The notes beneath the pieces are model-generated. The model worked only from the letters and a program-made list of their open reading frames with translations. It had not been told where the DNA came from and did no database searches. From Phycisphaeraceae bacterium (GTDB lineage: Bacteria; Planctomycetota; Phycisphaerae; Phycisphaerales; UBA1924), in assembly GCA_020639235.1 (NCBI GenBank), contig JACKHC010000001.1:1860001-1924000 (forward strand): DNA of 64,000 nt, written 5' to 3'. The first letter of the stretch is position 1; each line of letters starts with the position of its first letter. Of this stretch, positions 7,765-16,495 are shown one piece after another. A program made the translations under genes and the position numbers.

Positions 7765-10700
7765 GCTCCCAGTTCGATAAGACGAGCGCGGGCCGCATCG
7801 CGTTCGCTCTTTTTCGTCTCCATCTGCTCCCGCGTCTGCTGCACCAGGTGCGCCGGCGCCCGCTCCGTATACCCCGGATTCCCGAGCCGGCCCTCCAGGA
7901 TCACGATCTCCTTGTCCAGCTTCGCCACCGACTCCTTCAGGATGTCGATCTCCTTCCCCGAGTCGACCGCGTCGCCCATCCCGAAGAGCCCCAACTCGTG
8001 CCCCTCAAAGGTCAGCCGCACAGCCCCATCAGGAATCGCAGCCGTCGAGATCGCCTCCAAACCGGCCAGCGTCTGCATCATCCCGAACGCGGGTTCGAGT
8101 TCGCGCTCGATTCCTGAAGGTAAATGCAGCGACAACTGCATCTTCCGCTCAACGCCCGCCCGCTCGCGCGTCTGGCGGATCTGCTCCACCAGCGCCTGCG
8201 CCCGCGCCATCACGCGCTCCGCGTCCGCGTTGATCAGATCAGCATCCGCCACCGGCCACGCCGCCCGCACCAGCATCCCGCCCCCCCCAGACGCCAGTTC
8301 CAAGCCCCGAATCGGTGCGCGTTCGATCTTCCCAAACTCCTCCCAGATCGCCTCCGTCACATACGGCATGATCGGGTGCAACAACCTCAGCACACAGTCC
8401 AGCACCGCCCGCAGCACGCTCTGCTGCCCCACGCTCTCCGCCACCGTCGGCTTCACCGCCTCCAGATACCAGTCGCAGTAATCCCGCCACAGCAGGTCAT
8501 ACATCGCCTGCGCATACACGCTGAACTCGTAGTTCTTCAGCGCCTCATCGACCTTCGCCACCGTCTGCGAGCACCGCGACAGAATCCACACATCGGGAAG
8601 CGTCAGATCGTTGAAGGTCACACCGTGTTTCGACGACGACGCCTCCCACGCGGGCTGCCCGTCCTCGATCTTCATCATCGCGAACTTCGCAGCGTTCCAC
8701 AGCTTCGTCACGAAGTTCCGCCCGATGTCGAACTTCGGGCTCGTGTTCTTGCCCGACTTCTCGTCACGCTCCACCGGCATCCGCACATCCTGCGTCTGCG
8801 TCGTCATGTTGCACAGCGTGAACCGCATCGCGTCCGAGCCGTGCGTCGCGATGATGTCCAGCGGATCGACACCATTCCCCAGAGACTTGCTCATCTTCCG
8901 CCCCTCGCCGTCCTGAATCATCGCGTGGATGAACACATCCCCGAACGGCAGCGTGCCGGGCGTCTTCCCCCCATCCGGCGAAGTCAGGTATCGCTGGAAC
9001 ATCACCATCCGCGAGACCCACAGCGTGATGATCTCCCGCGCCGTGCACAGCACATCCGTCGGGTTGAACGCCTCGAGCAACCCGTCGAACGCGCCCTCTT
9101 CCGGCCACCCCATCGTCGACAACGGCCACAACGCCGACGAGAACCAGGTGTCCAGCACATCGGGATCTTGCTGGAACGGCGTGCCGTCATCGGTATCCGC
9201 AAACTGGCGAAGGAGTGATCTCGATTTGTCTGAGGCGAATAGATCGGAATATTTCTTTCGTACGGAAGCGTCGTCGCCATCTCGCACCAGTTCGTCGATC
9301 GCTTGAAGCAAACGGTCAGCTCGTTCACTGGCCGAGCAGACCAGCAGGCGTGATTGAATGTCATCTCCGTCGCAGCGAACAAATATCGATCCAGACAGTC
9401 CGCAAGATTCTGCGAGCATTTCCAAAAGTGATGCAGTTTTCTTAAGGCGAGCTGACGGGCCTTCTGTGATCGAGAAGTCTCCTGCCGCGCCGCCGAAGTC
9501 ATCATGCGGGTACCACGCCCACACGGGCACGCGGTGCCCCCACCACAGCTGCCGGCTGATGCACCAGTCGCGCAGATTGTCGTGCCAGGTCTCGTAGGTC
9601 TTCGCGTACCGCGCGGGGTAGAACCGGAGTTCGCCGTCGCCCTCCACGCCCTTCTGCGCCTTGTGCGTGTCGGTCGACCGCTGATCGCTCGCGAGCGCCC
9701 GCTGCGCAAACCCGCGCAGCCGATCGTCGGTCACCTTCACATACCACTGGTCGCTCAGGTACGGCTCGATCGCCACATGCGAGCGGTACGAATGGCCCAC
9801 CGAGTGCCGGTGCGGCCGCACATCCTCCACCAGCCCACGCGCCTTGAACTCCATCACCACCTTCTTGCGCGCTTCCTCGCGGCTCAGTCCCACGAAAATG
9901 TGCGCATCCCCCACATCCTCCCACCCGTGCTTGTCGGAGATGCTCGCGTCCTCCGCCATCACATTGATCTTCTCGAGCCCGTGCCGCTGCCCGATCTCGT
10001 AGTCGTTCGGATCGTGCGCAGGAGTCACCTTCAAAAACCCCGTCGCGAACTTCGCCTTCGAGTCGCTGCTCTCCGGGTCCGCCATCACCACATAGTCGTC
10101 CTGGATGATCGGAATCACCCGCCCCACGAGAGGCAACTCCACGAACAACCCCTCCCCCCCCGTCAACGCCCCCGCCCGCGCATCCTTCGGGTTGATCGCC
10201 ACCGCCGTATCGCCCAGATAAGTCTCGGGGCGCGTCGTCGCCACCGTCACCCACGCGCGCTCATCGTCGCCGTGCGCATCATCCCTGGGAATGGAATGGG
10301 GGGGGTAGCCGCGCGCAGCCAACTCCGACCATGTCACCGGCTGACCACTTGCCGCGCCGCCCTTGTGAACCAGCGGATACCGCAGGTAATAGAAGTTCCC
10401 GTCAACCTCCTTCATCTCCACTTCGTCATCCGCCAGCGCCGTCCGCGTCACCGGGTCCCAGTTCACCAACCGCTTCCCGCGATAGATCAGCCCATCCCGG
10501 AACAGCCGGAAGAACGCCTCGCGCACCGCCCGCGCGCAGGTCTCGTCCATCGTGAATCGCTGCCGCTCCCAGTCGCACGAGCAACCCATCGCCTCCAGTT
10601 GGTTCGTGATCGCGCGCTCGTACTCATCCTTCCACGCCTGCACCAGACCCACGAACTGCTCGCGCCCGTTCTCCCCCTCCGCCTCCATCTTCTTGTAATC

Positions 10701-11024
10701 CGCAAGCGCCTTCTTCCCCTCCGACTTCAAACGCTTGTCCACCACCGTCTGCGTCGCGATCCCCGCGTGGTCCGTCCCCGGCATCCACAGCGTCTCGAAT
10801 CCCTTCATCCGGTGCGCACGAATCAGCACATCCTGAATCGTGTTGTTCAGCGCGTGCCCAAGGTGCAGCGCCGCCGTCACATTCGGCGGCGGAATCACGA
10901 TCGAATACGCCCGCGCCTTCCCCTGATTGACAGGGACCGGGTCCGCATGAAAGGCGTTGGCCGCGAGCCACTTCTCGCGGATGCGTGACTCCTGCTGCGA
11001 TGGCTGATAAGTCCGGTCAAGCAC
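7761..11024 (-). CDS. valS: Valyl-tRNA synthetase
   Basis: 1087 residues; charges tRNA-Val with valine and edits threonine. The class I HIGH motif is HLGH at residues 54-57 (in PPPNVTAALHLGHALNN) and the KMSKS loop is GRKMSKSLGNG near 709-713. WMPGTDHAGIATQ, the editing-domain TTRPETYLGDTAVA and DVLDTWFSSALWP are all present, and the C-terminus is the usual coiled-coil arm. The protein is longer than typical ValRS (about 880-950) mainly because about 115 residues separate VPVWAWYP (near 504) from DPDVLDTWF (near 621), where most relatives have 30-40. That insertion is less GC-rich than the rest. Start is a GTG; no clear ribosome binding site precedes it. Confidence 0.97.
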   Translation of the reverse strand: MLDRTYQPSQQESRIREKWLAANAFHADPVPVNQGKARAYSIVIPPPNVTAALHLGHALNNTIQDVLIRAHRMKGFETLWMPGTDHAGIATQTVVDKRLKSEGKKALADYKKMEAEGENGREQFVGLVQAWKDEYERAITNQLEAMGCSCDWERQRFTMDETCARAVREAFFRLFRDGLIYRGKRLVNWDPVTRTALADDEVEMKEVDGNFYYLRYPLVHKGGAASGQPVTWSELAARGYPPHSIPRDDAHGDDERAWVTVATTRPETYLGDTAVAINPKDARAGALTGGEGLFVELPLVGRVIPIIQDDYVVMADPESSDSKAKFATGFLKVTPAHDPNDYEIGQRHGLEKINVMAEDASISDKHGWEDVGDAHIFVGLSREEARKKVVMEFKARGLVEDVRPHRHSVGHSYRSHVAIEPYLSDQWYVKVTDDRLRGFAQRALASDQRSTDTHKAQKGVEGDGELRFYPARYAKTYETWHDNLRDWCISRQLWWGHRVPVWAWYPHDDFGGAAGDFSITEGPSARLKKTASLLEMLAESCGLSGSIFVRCDGDDIQSRLLVCSASERADRLLQAIDELVRDGDDASVRKKYSDLFASDKSRSLLRQFADTDDGTPFQQDPDVLDTWFSSALWPLSTMGWPEEGAFDGLLEAFNPTDVLCTAREIITLWVSRMVMFQRYLTSPDGGKTPGTLPFGDVFIHAMIQDGEGRKMSKSLGNGVDPLDIIATHGSDAMRFTLCNMTTQTQDVRMPVERDEKSGKNTSPKFDIGRNFVTKLWNAAKFAMMKIEDGQPAWEASSSKHGVTFNDLTLPDVWILSRCSQTVAKVDEALKNYEFSVYAQAMYDLLWRDYCDWYLEAVKPTVAESVGQQSVLRAVLDCVLRLLHPIMPYVTEAIWEEFGKIERAPIRGLELASGGGGMLVRAAWPVADADLINADAERVMARAQALVEQIRQTRERAGVERKMQLSLHLPSGIERELEPAFGMMQTLAGLEAISTAAIPDGAVRLTFEGHELGLFGMGDAVDSGKEIDILKESVAKLDKEIVILEGRLGNPGYTERAPAHLVQQTREQMETKKSERDAARARLIELGA

Positions 11025-11134
11025 GGAAAAGTCCTCGGAACAAATGATCCAGATAGCCCGTATCGGGCGGAATCCCGCGGTTATGGGAAACTCGCCTCCA
11101 GAGGCCAGTGTACCGGGGTCGATAAAGTGAAGTC

Positions 11135-12199
11135 ATGACCGCCGCCACATCCAACTCAAACCGCCGCTTCGCCGCCTTCGCGCTCATCATCGGCGCGATC
11201 CTCTTCCTCGCCGCCGGCGGCTACGGGCTCATGCTCTTCCTCTCGAACACGCCCGAGCAGGCCGACGCCGAGCCCATCAAGCCCACGCAGGCCGCCGTCT
11301 CGCAGCGATCCGCGGAAGTCAAAGCCGCGATCGATCAGGCGCGCAACCTCATCGCCAACATGCAGACCACGCAGGCCGAGCAGTTCCTCCGCGACACCGT
11401 CGCCAAGTACCAGATCGATCAGGAACTCCGCCTCCTCTTCGCGCAGGTCCTCCAGGAGCAGGGCAACCCCGCCGAGGCCCTCGCCCAGTACGAGGCCGCC
11501 ATCACCATCGGCCCCGACCACGCCGAATACCGCTTCGCCGCCGGCCTGCTCTCCGACGAACTGGGACACATCGAAGACGCCGAAGCGCACCTCCGCGCCG
11601 CCCAGTCCCTCGACCTCTCCAACCCCAAGTTCCCGCTCTACCTCGCAGCCATCGAAACCAAACTCGGCAAGCGCGACCAGGCCCGCGAGGCCTACACCCG
11701 CGCCGCAAAACTTGACGACTCCCTCGCCATCGCTTGGGGCGGCCTCGCCCAGATCGCCCTCGACGAGAACCACGCCGAGTCCGCGCTCGAACGCGCCCGC
11801 AAAGCGCGCAACCTCGAACCCGAGCGCGTCGCATGGCGCGTCCTCGAGGCCCGCGCGCTCCGCCGGCTCTCCAAGCCCGCCGAGGCCGTCCAGGTCCTCT
11901 ACGGCATCCCCGAAGCCGCCCGCCTCCGCGACGGCGTCGTCCTCACCGAGATCGCCACCGCCCTCGCCATGATGCAGCGCGCCCCTGAGGCCGACGCCAT
12001 CTTCGATCAGGCCGTCAACGCCAACCCGCGCGACGCCGGTGTCCACGCCGCCGCCGCGTCGTGGTACCTCCGCTACTCCAATCTCGAGGCCGCCGAGGCC
12101 CACGCCCGGCAGGCCAAGGCGCTCGGCTCGTCCGAGGCCGACGACATCCTCGCCCACATAGCTAAAGCGCGTGCCGCGCAGAACAAACCCGGTCAATAA
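11135..12199 (+). CDS. Membrane-anchored TPR-repeat protein
   Basis: 354 residues. A single N-terminal membrane segment (AFALIIGAILFLAAGGYGLMLFL, about residues 14-36) anchors a long helical domain outside or at the membrane. From about residue 60 on the sequence is a run of degenerate 34-residue tetratricopeptide repeats, for example GNPAEALAQYEAAITIGPDHAEYRFAAG and GKRDQAREAYTRAAKLDDSLAIAW (motif only quoted in parts), typical protein-interaction scaffolds. It reads divergently from valS and runs up to queE; its stop lies 31 bases before the queE start. No specific partner can be named. Confidence 0.85.
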   Translation: MTAATSNSNRRFAAFALIIGAILFLAAGGYGLMLFLSNTPEQADAEPIKPTQAAVSQRSAEVKAAIDQARNLIANMQTTQAEQFLRDTVAKYQIDQELRLLFAQVLQEQGNPAEALAQYEAAITIGPDHAEYRFAAGLLSDELGHIEDAEAHLRAAQSLDLSNPKFPLYLAAIETKLGKRDQAREAYTRAAKLDDSLAIAWGGLAQIALDENHAESALERARKARNLEPERVAWRVLEARALRRLSKPAEAVQVLYGIPEAARLRDGVVLTEIATALAMMQRAPEADAIFDQAVNANPRDAGVHAAAASWYLRYSNLEAAEAHARQAKALGSSEADDILAHIAKARAAQNKPGQ

Positions 12200-12230
12200 C
12201 GCGATCCGCGCGGGCTATACTGCTCCCCCG

Positions 12231-12923
12231 ATGTCCGGAACGCTGCGCATCAACGAGATTTTCCATTCGATACAAGGCGAGTCCACCTACGCCGGCTCGC
12301 CGTGCGTCTTCGTGCGCCTCACCGGATGCCATCTCCGCTGCGCCTACTGCGACACCGAGTACGCCTTCAAGGAGGGCACGACGCAGCCCATAGACGACGT
12401 CGTCTCGCAGGTCCTCGCCTACAACTGCAACCTCATCGAGATCACCGGCGGCGAACCCCTCCTCCAGCCGCGTGTCTTCGACCTCATGCGCACGCTCTGC
12501 GACGCGGGCAAGACCGTCCTCGTCGAAACCTCCGGCGCCTGCGATATCGACGGAAACGGAGAGTGTGACCCGCGCGTGATCCGCATCATGGACCTCAAGA
12601 CCCCCGGCTCGGGCGAGTCCGCCCGCAACGATCTCGCCAACATCGCCCGCCTCCGCCCAAGCGACGAGGTCAAGTTCGTCATCTGTGATCGAGCCGATTA
12701 CGAATGGGCCCGGTCGATGATCCGCGCCCATGCGCTCGATCAGAAAGTCAACGCGATCCTCATGAGCGCCGTCTTCGAGCAGCGCGCCGGGCTGGAAATC
12801 CTCGGTCACAAGGGCCTGCCGATGCGCGACCTCGCCCAGTGGATCCTCGCCGACGGGCTCCCCGTCCGCATGCAGACCCAGCTCCACAAGTTCATATGGG
12901 AGCCGCAGACCCGCGGCGTATGA
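12231..12923 (+). CDS. queE: 7-carboxy-7-deazaguanine synthase QueE
   Basis: 230 residues from the ATG at 12231 (MSGTLRINEIFHSIQGE). Radical-SAM enzyme that contracts 6-carboxytetrahydropterin to 7-carboxy-7-deazaguanine in queuosine biosynthesis. Evidence is FHSIQGEST at the N-terminus, the cluster motif CHLRCAYC (CxxxCxxC) near residues 32-39, and the SAM-binding ITGGEPLLQ. The C-terminal region (HKFIWEPQTRGV) is also family-typical. It is followed after 13 bases by queD, the enzyme that makes its substrate, so the pair is an operon. queC and queF are not in the window. Confidence 0.95.
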   Translation: MSGTLRINEIFHSIQGESTYAGSPCVFVRLTGCHLRCAYCDTEYAFKEGTTQPIDDVVSQVLAYNCNLIEITGGEPLLQPRVFDLMRTLCDAGKTVLVETSGACDIDGNGECDPRVIRIMDLKTPGSGESARNDLANIARLRPSDEVKFVICDRADYEWARSMIRAHALDQKVNAILMSAVFEQRAGLEILGHKGLPMRDLAQWILADGLPVRMQTQLHKFIWEPQTRGV

Positions 12924-12936
12924 TCCCCACACACAC

Positions 12937-13299
12937 ATGCGCGTCCGACTCGTCAAATCGTTCGACTTCGAAGCCGCACACTGGCTCCCGTGCTTCCCCG
13001 AGGGCCACAAGTGCCGGCGTATGCACGGCCATTCCTTCAAGGTCGATGTCATCGTCGAGGGCGAAGTCCCCCAGGACAAGGGCTACCTCGTCGACTACGG
13101 CGACATCAAAAGCGCCGTCGAACCCATCAAACAACGACTCGATCACTTCGTGCTCAACGAGATCGACGGCCTCGAGAACCCCACGAGCGAGATGATCGCC
13201 AAGTGGGTCTTCGACCGACTCAAACGCGAACTCCCGATCCTCGCCGAGGTCGTCGTTCACGAGACCTGCACCAGCCGGTGCCATTACCGGGGCGATTGA
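12937..13299 (+). CDS. queD: 6-carboxytetrahydropterin synthase QueD
   Basis: 120 residues, the usual size. QueD converts 7,8-dihydroneopterin triphosphate to 6-carboxy-5,6,7,8-tetrahydropterin. Zinc ligands His15, His30 and His32 are seen in FEAAHWLP and MHGHSF, and the catalytic cysteine is Cys26 in EGHKCRR. The second conserved block is LVDYGDIK, and LDHFVLNE and PTSEMIAKW follow as in other members. It directly follows queE and supplies its substrate. Confidence 0.95.
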   Translation: MRVRLVKSFDFEAAHWLPCFPEGHKCRRMHGHSFKVDVIVEGEVPQDKGYLVDYGDIKSAVEPIKQRLDHFVLNEIDGLENPTSEMIAKWVFDRLKRELPILAEVVVHETCTSRCHYRGD

Positions 13300-13318
13300 C
13301 CCGCGACCCCAAAATGCA

Positions 13319-13349
13319 GCACACCCCCGGCGAGCAACCGGGGGTGTGC
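13319..13349. terminator. 12-bp hairpin between queD and a convergent gene
   Basis: GCACACCCCCGG pairs perfectly with CCGGGGGTGTGC around CGAGCAA. It lies 19 bases after queD and 43 bases before the end of the minus-strand gene, so it could serve both directions. There is no strong T-run on either side. Confidence 0.6.
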
Positions 13350-13392
13350 ACCGTATTCAAATCGACGGCTCAGCGAACCGATGGTGGCGCGG

Positions 13393-13962
13393 TCAACCCG
13401 CGGTGTTCGCTTCGTCCGCCAGAGCGAGCGCCGTGTTGGGTGGCAGCACTCGGAACAACGGCTTGGCATCCCGTTCCGCGCGGAGCGGCCCCGAGGGAGG
13501 CGTGCTCCGATCGCGGATGTGAATAATCGCACGCGGCTTGATCTCGCCGCCTTCGTTCTTCGCAAGATCGGTCCCGGTCGCGTGATCGTGGTGCGCCGGA
13601 TTCACGTGCGTGCGCACGCCGCCGACCAGGCCTTTCTCGCGCAGCCACTGGACACGCGCACGCTCGAGCTTCTGGTGACCCTGCGCCGTGAACTGCTCCC
13701 ACGGGCTGATCGCGATCACCGTGTGATCGATCCGCACATACACCAGTTCATCCGCCAACTCCTCCGGCGCGCCGTACTTGGCCGCCCCAAGCCCGCCGTA
13801 CGTGCACGCACGCGCGCCCTGGCTGTCCCGCCACACCACGCCATTGGCATCGTTGCAGGGCGACGCCGTCGCCAGCAACCGCTCGGGCACCTGATTCTGG
13901 TGGTGATAACCAGAACCCATCGAAACAAACGCCACCGCTGCGAGAACACTCATCGCCGCCAT
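13393..13962 (-). CDS. Small exported or membrane-anchored protein of unknown function
   Basis: 189 residues from the ATG at 13962, which is preceded by AAGGAG at a 7-base spacing; the longer upstream frame has neither ribosome binding site nor export signal. The start MAAMSVLAAVAFVSMGSG looks like a signal peptide. The rest contains a well-ordered region with CNDANGVVWRDSQGARACTYGG, whose two cysteines may pair, then ISPWEQFTAQGHQKLERARVQWLREKG and a histidine-rich HVNPAHHDHATGTDL that might bind metal. The last 50 residues are proline-rich. I do not recognise a family. Confidence 0.65.
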   Translation of the reverse strand: MAAMSVLAAVAFVSMGSGYHHQNQVPERLLATASPCNDANGVVWRDSQGARACTYGGLGAAKYGAPEELADELVYVRIDHTVIAISPWEQFTAQGHQKLERARVQWLREKGLVGGVRTHVNPAHHDHATGTDLAKNEGGEIKPRAIIHIRDRSTPPSGPLRAERDAKPLFRVLPPNTALALADEANTAG

Positions 13963-14139
13963 CTCTCGGCTCCTTCTACAAACGCCCCGGCCGCGGCTCC
14001 AGGCATCTGACCCGTACCGCCCGTGAACAAGACCACTTTGCAAATCCCGTGCAATCCATACATTGCGCGCTTTTTCACGCTTGGCAAGATCTGCCGTTTG
14101 AAATGGCCATGACATTCACGCCGCCGAGGGTTATAGGCC

Positions 14140-15294
14140 TCAGCGCGATGAATGAGGCGGACCCGCAGCACGGAACGCGATCGGCTCGCCCGTCGTCAGC
14201 CCCTCGTACACCTGCATCAACGCCGACACATGCACATGCCCCCGCCGCTCCGTCAGAATCAGCCGGTGCGCTTCCTTCCGAATCGCCGCGTGCGTGTCCT
14301 CGTCATCGAGCACGTTCCGAATCGCACGCGCCCAGTGCTCCGCTCCCCGGCCGCCAACAGTCATCGCGGTCCGACCATCGATGATCGCATCCGAACTCGT
14401 CGAAGCATCCGCGATCACCACCACGCCGTGCGCCATCGCATCCAGAATGATCGATCGCGTCTCGCCCGCCACATCCGGCAGCAGCAGCAGGTCCGTCCGC
14501 AGCACCAACTCGCGCCGAGACTCCATATCCGCGATCACCGAAAGCCGATCCAGCAGACCCGCCTCCTGCGCCGCACGCCACACGCGATGGTCATTCGCCA
14601 CGCCCGCCTCATCCAGAAAGACCAGCATCTCGGGGTACGACGGCGCCACCTGCGCGATGCCCTGCAGCATCGCGATCGTCGCCTCGGGCATCTCCCCCGA
14701 ACACACCACCCCGATCGACCACTGCGCCTTCTTCTCAAATGCCGGAATCTTCTCGGGCGCATGCACGCCCCAGTGCAGCATCTGGCACGGCCACAGGTGC
14801 GCCCGCGGCTCCGTCTGCGAGAGCAGCCCCCGCGACGGCGCCAGCCACACTCCCCGCACCGCTTCCTCGCGCCCGCGCGCCGCCGAACGCTCCGTCCGAC
14901 GAATCTGCTCAGCAGCACCCATCGACCACACATCCAGCACAACCGCCGCGTCCGTCTCACGCGCCAGCTCGACCGCCATCGGCCACGCCGCGTGCCCCCA
15001 GGCGTGAATCACATCGATCGTCCCAACCTCCGAACCGCTGCCCGCCCAACCCGCGTACTCCTCCGACGCGAGCATGGTCAGCAGACCCGCCGCCCGCGAC
15101 TTGAGCGTCACCTGCCACCCCAGATCGTCATACGCGACATGCGTTGTAAGACCGGCGCTCTCCGGATCACCGAGCGACCGGGGCGTCGCGATCGCCGTCG
15201 TCACACCCTCCTGCATCAACCCGACCGCAACGCGCGAAATCATCGAATGCTCGCGCGTCGCAAACGATCGGCCTGCAAGAAGGAGCGTCCGCAC
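14140..15294 (-). CDS. Glycosyltransferase of the GT4/GT-B type
   Basis: 384 residues. The N-terminus MRTLLLAGRSFATREHSMISRVAVGLMQEGV is the first Rossmann unit with a gap where GT4 enzymes have their GG motif. The second half has the GT4 layout: IGVVCSGEMPEATIAMLQGIAQ, LLDRLSVIADMESRRELVLRTDLLLLPD, then ETRSIILDAMAHGVVVIA where the acidic residue before SIILDAMA stands at the nucleotide-sugar binding E-x7-E position. No signal peptide or membrane segment. Substrate unknown. It lies 32 bases after oppD on the same strand, but a functional link is not evident. Confidence 0.7.
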   Translation of the reverse strand: MRTLLLAGRSFATREHSMISRVAVGLMQEGVTTAIATPRSLGDPESAGLTTHVAYDDLGWQVTLKSRAAGLLTMLASEEYAGWAGSGSEVGTIDVIHAWGHAAWPMAVELARETDAAVVLDVWSMGAAEQIRRTERSAARGREEAVRGVWLAPSRGLLSQTEPRAHLWPCQMLHWGVHAPEKIPAFEKKAQWSIGVVCSGEMPEATIAMLQGIAQVAPSYPEMLVFLDEAGVANDHRVWRAAQEAGLLDRLSVIADMESRRELVLRTDLLLLPDVAGETRSIILDAMAHGVVVIADASTSSDAIIDGRTAMTVGGRGAEHWARAIRNVLDDEDTHAAIRKEAHRLILTERRGHVHVSALMQVYEGLTTGEPIAFRAAGPPHSSR

Positions 15295-15326
15295 GAGCGC
15301 AGATTACCACACGCACCCGGATACCG

Positions 15327-16493
15327 TCACTTCTTCTTGCTCGGCGCCTCAGGATCATCCGAGATCCGGTAAGCCAGATCGGGCGGCGGCGACTCGTGAT
15401 CGCTCACCGCGGCCGTCCGCCACACACCCACCCAGTGATCCTTCGAAACCTCCTGCAGGTAGTAATCACCCGCGGGCCCCGGCTTCGGGCGGATGTCCTT
15501 AGGAGGATCGTGCCACGGCCACCACGGGCGAACACCATCGCTCGCTCCGGGCAGCTTCTTGAACTCATCGAGGTTGTCCACGATCTGGTTGATCGTCACC
15601 AACCGCCGCCGGTGCTCATGCATCTTCGGAATCGAAGCGAACAACCCACGCGTGTACGGGTGCAGCGGGTGCTTGAACACCTCGAACACCGTCCCGTACT
15701 CAACGACCCGCCCCGCGTACATCACGCACACCACATCCGCGTTCTCGGCGACAACGCCCAGATCGTGCGTGATCAGCATCATCCCCATCCCGCGATCGTT
15801 CTGGAGTTTCCGCAAGAGTTCCAGGATCTGCGCCTGAATCGTCACGTCCAGCGCCGTCGTCGGCTCATCCGCCAGCAGCAGCACCGGATCACAAGCCAAC
15901 GCCATCGCGATCATCACGCGCTGACGCATCCCGCCCGAGAACTGGTGCGGATAGTCGCTCAGCCGAGACCGCGGATCGGGAATCCCGACGTCGTCCATCG
16001 CGCGCACCGCGATCTCGATCGCCTCGTCCAGCTTCACATTCTGATGCAGCAGAATCGCCTCGAGAATCTGGTCCCCGATCGTGTAAACCGGGTTCAGCGA
16101 GGTCATCGGCTCCTGGAAGATCATCGCGATCTCCGAGCCGCGGAACTGCTGCATCTCCCGCTCGCTCAGCGTCAGCAGGTTGACCGACTTCCCGTTGTGA
16201 TTGAAAAACGCAGCCCCGCGATCAAACCGCCCCGGCGGCCGCGGCACCAACTGCATCGTGCTCATCGCCGTCACGGACTTCCCGCAACCAGACTCGCCCA
16301 CCACCGCAAGCGTCTGCCGCGGATAGATCGTCATCCGAACGCCGTCCACCGCCTGAATCCGCGGCCCCTTCCCGTTGTCGAACGACACCGCAAGGTCCGC
16401 CACCCGCAGCAGCGGCACCGACTCATCGAGTTTCGAGGCGCTGGGCGAAGTTCGCGTCGCGGTCACCGCAGATGATGGCGTCGTGGCGGGCAT
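15327..16493 (-). CDS. oppD: Oligopeptide/dipeptide ABC transporter ATPase (OppD/DppD-like)
   Basis: 388 residues from the ATG at 16493. Walker A is GESGCGKSVT, Q loop FQEPMTSLNPVYTIG, signature SGGMRQRVMIAMAL, Walker B LLLADEPTTALDVT and switch histidine ITHDLGVV. HPYTRGLFASIPKMHE is the conserved C-terminal block of the peptide importer ATPases. After it the protein carries about 60 additional residues with a Trp/Pro-rich segment (WWPWHDPP) and a lysine tail. It starts two bases after the stop of the permease gene. No OppF partner is present, so it either works as a homodimer or pairs with an ATPase encoded elsewhere. Confidence 0.92.
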   Translation of the reverse strand: MPATTPSSAVTATRTSPSASKLDESVPLLRVADLAVSFDNGKGPRIQAVDGVRMTIYPRQTLAVVGESGCGKSVTAMSTMQLVPRPPGRFDRGAAFFNHNGKSVNLLTLSEREMQQFRGSEIAMIFQEPMTSLNPVYTIGDQILEAILLHQNVKLDEAIEIAVRAMDDVGIPDPRSRLSDYPHQFSGGMRQRVMIAMALACDPVLLLADEPTTALDVTIQAQILELLRKLQNDRGMGMMLITHDLGVVAENADVVCVMYAGRVVEYGTVFEVFKHPLHPYTRGLFASIPKMHEHRRRLVTINQIVDNLDEFKKLPGASDGVRPWWPWHDPPKDIRPKPGPAGDYYLQEVSKDHWVGVWRTAAVSDHESPPPDLAYRISDDPEAPSKKK

Positions 16494-16495
16494 GT

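Noticed and set aside
10331..10988. Arg/Pro/His-rich open frames antisense to valS
   Set aside because: Shadow frames of the G-rich coding strand; no motifs and overlapping a certain gene.
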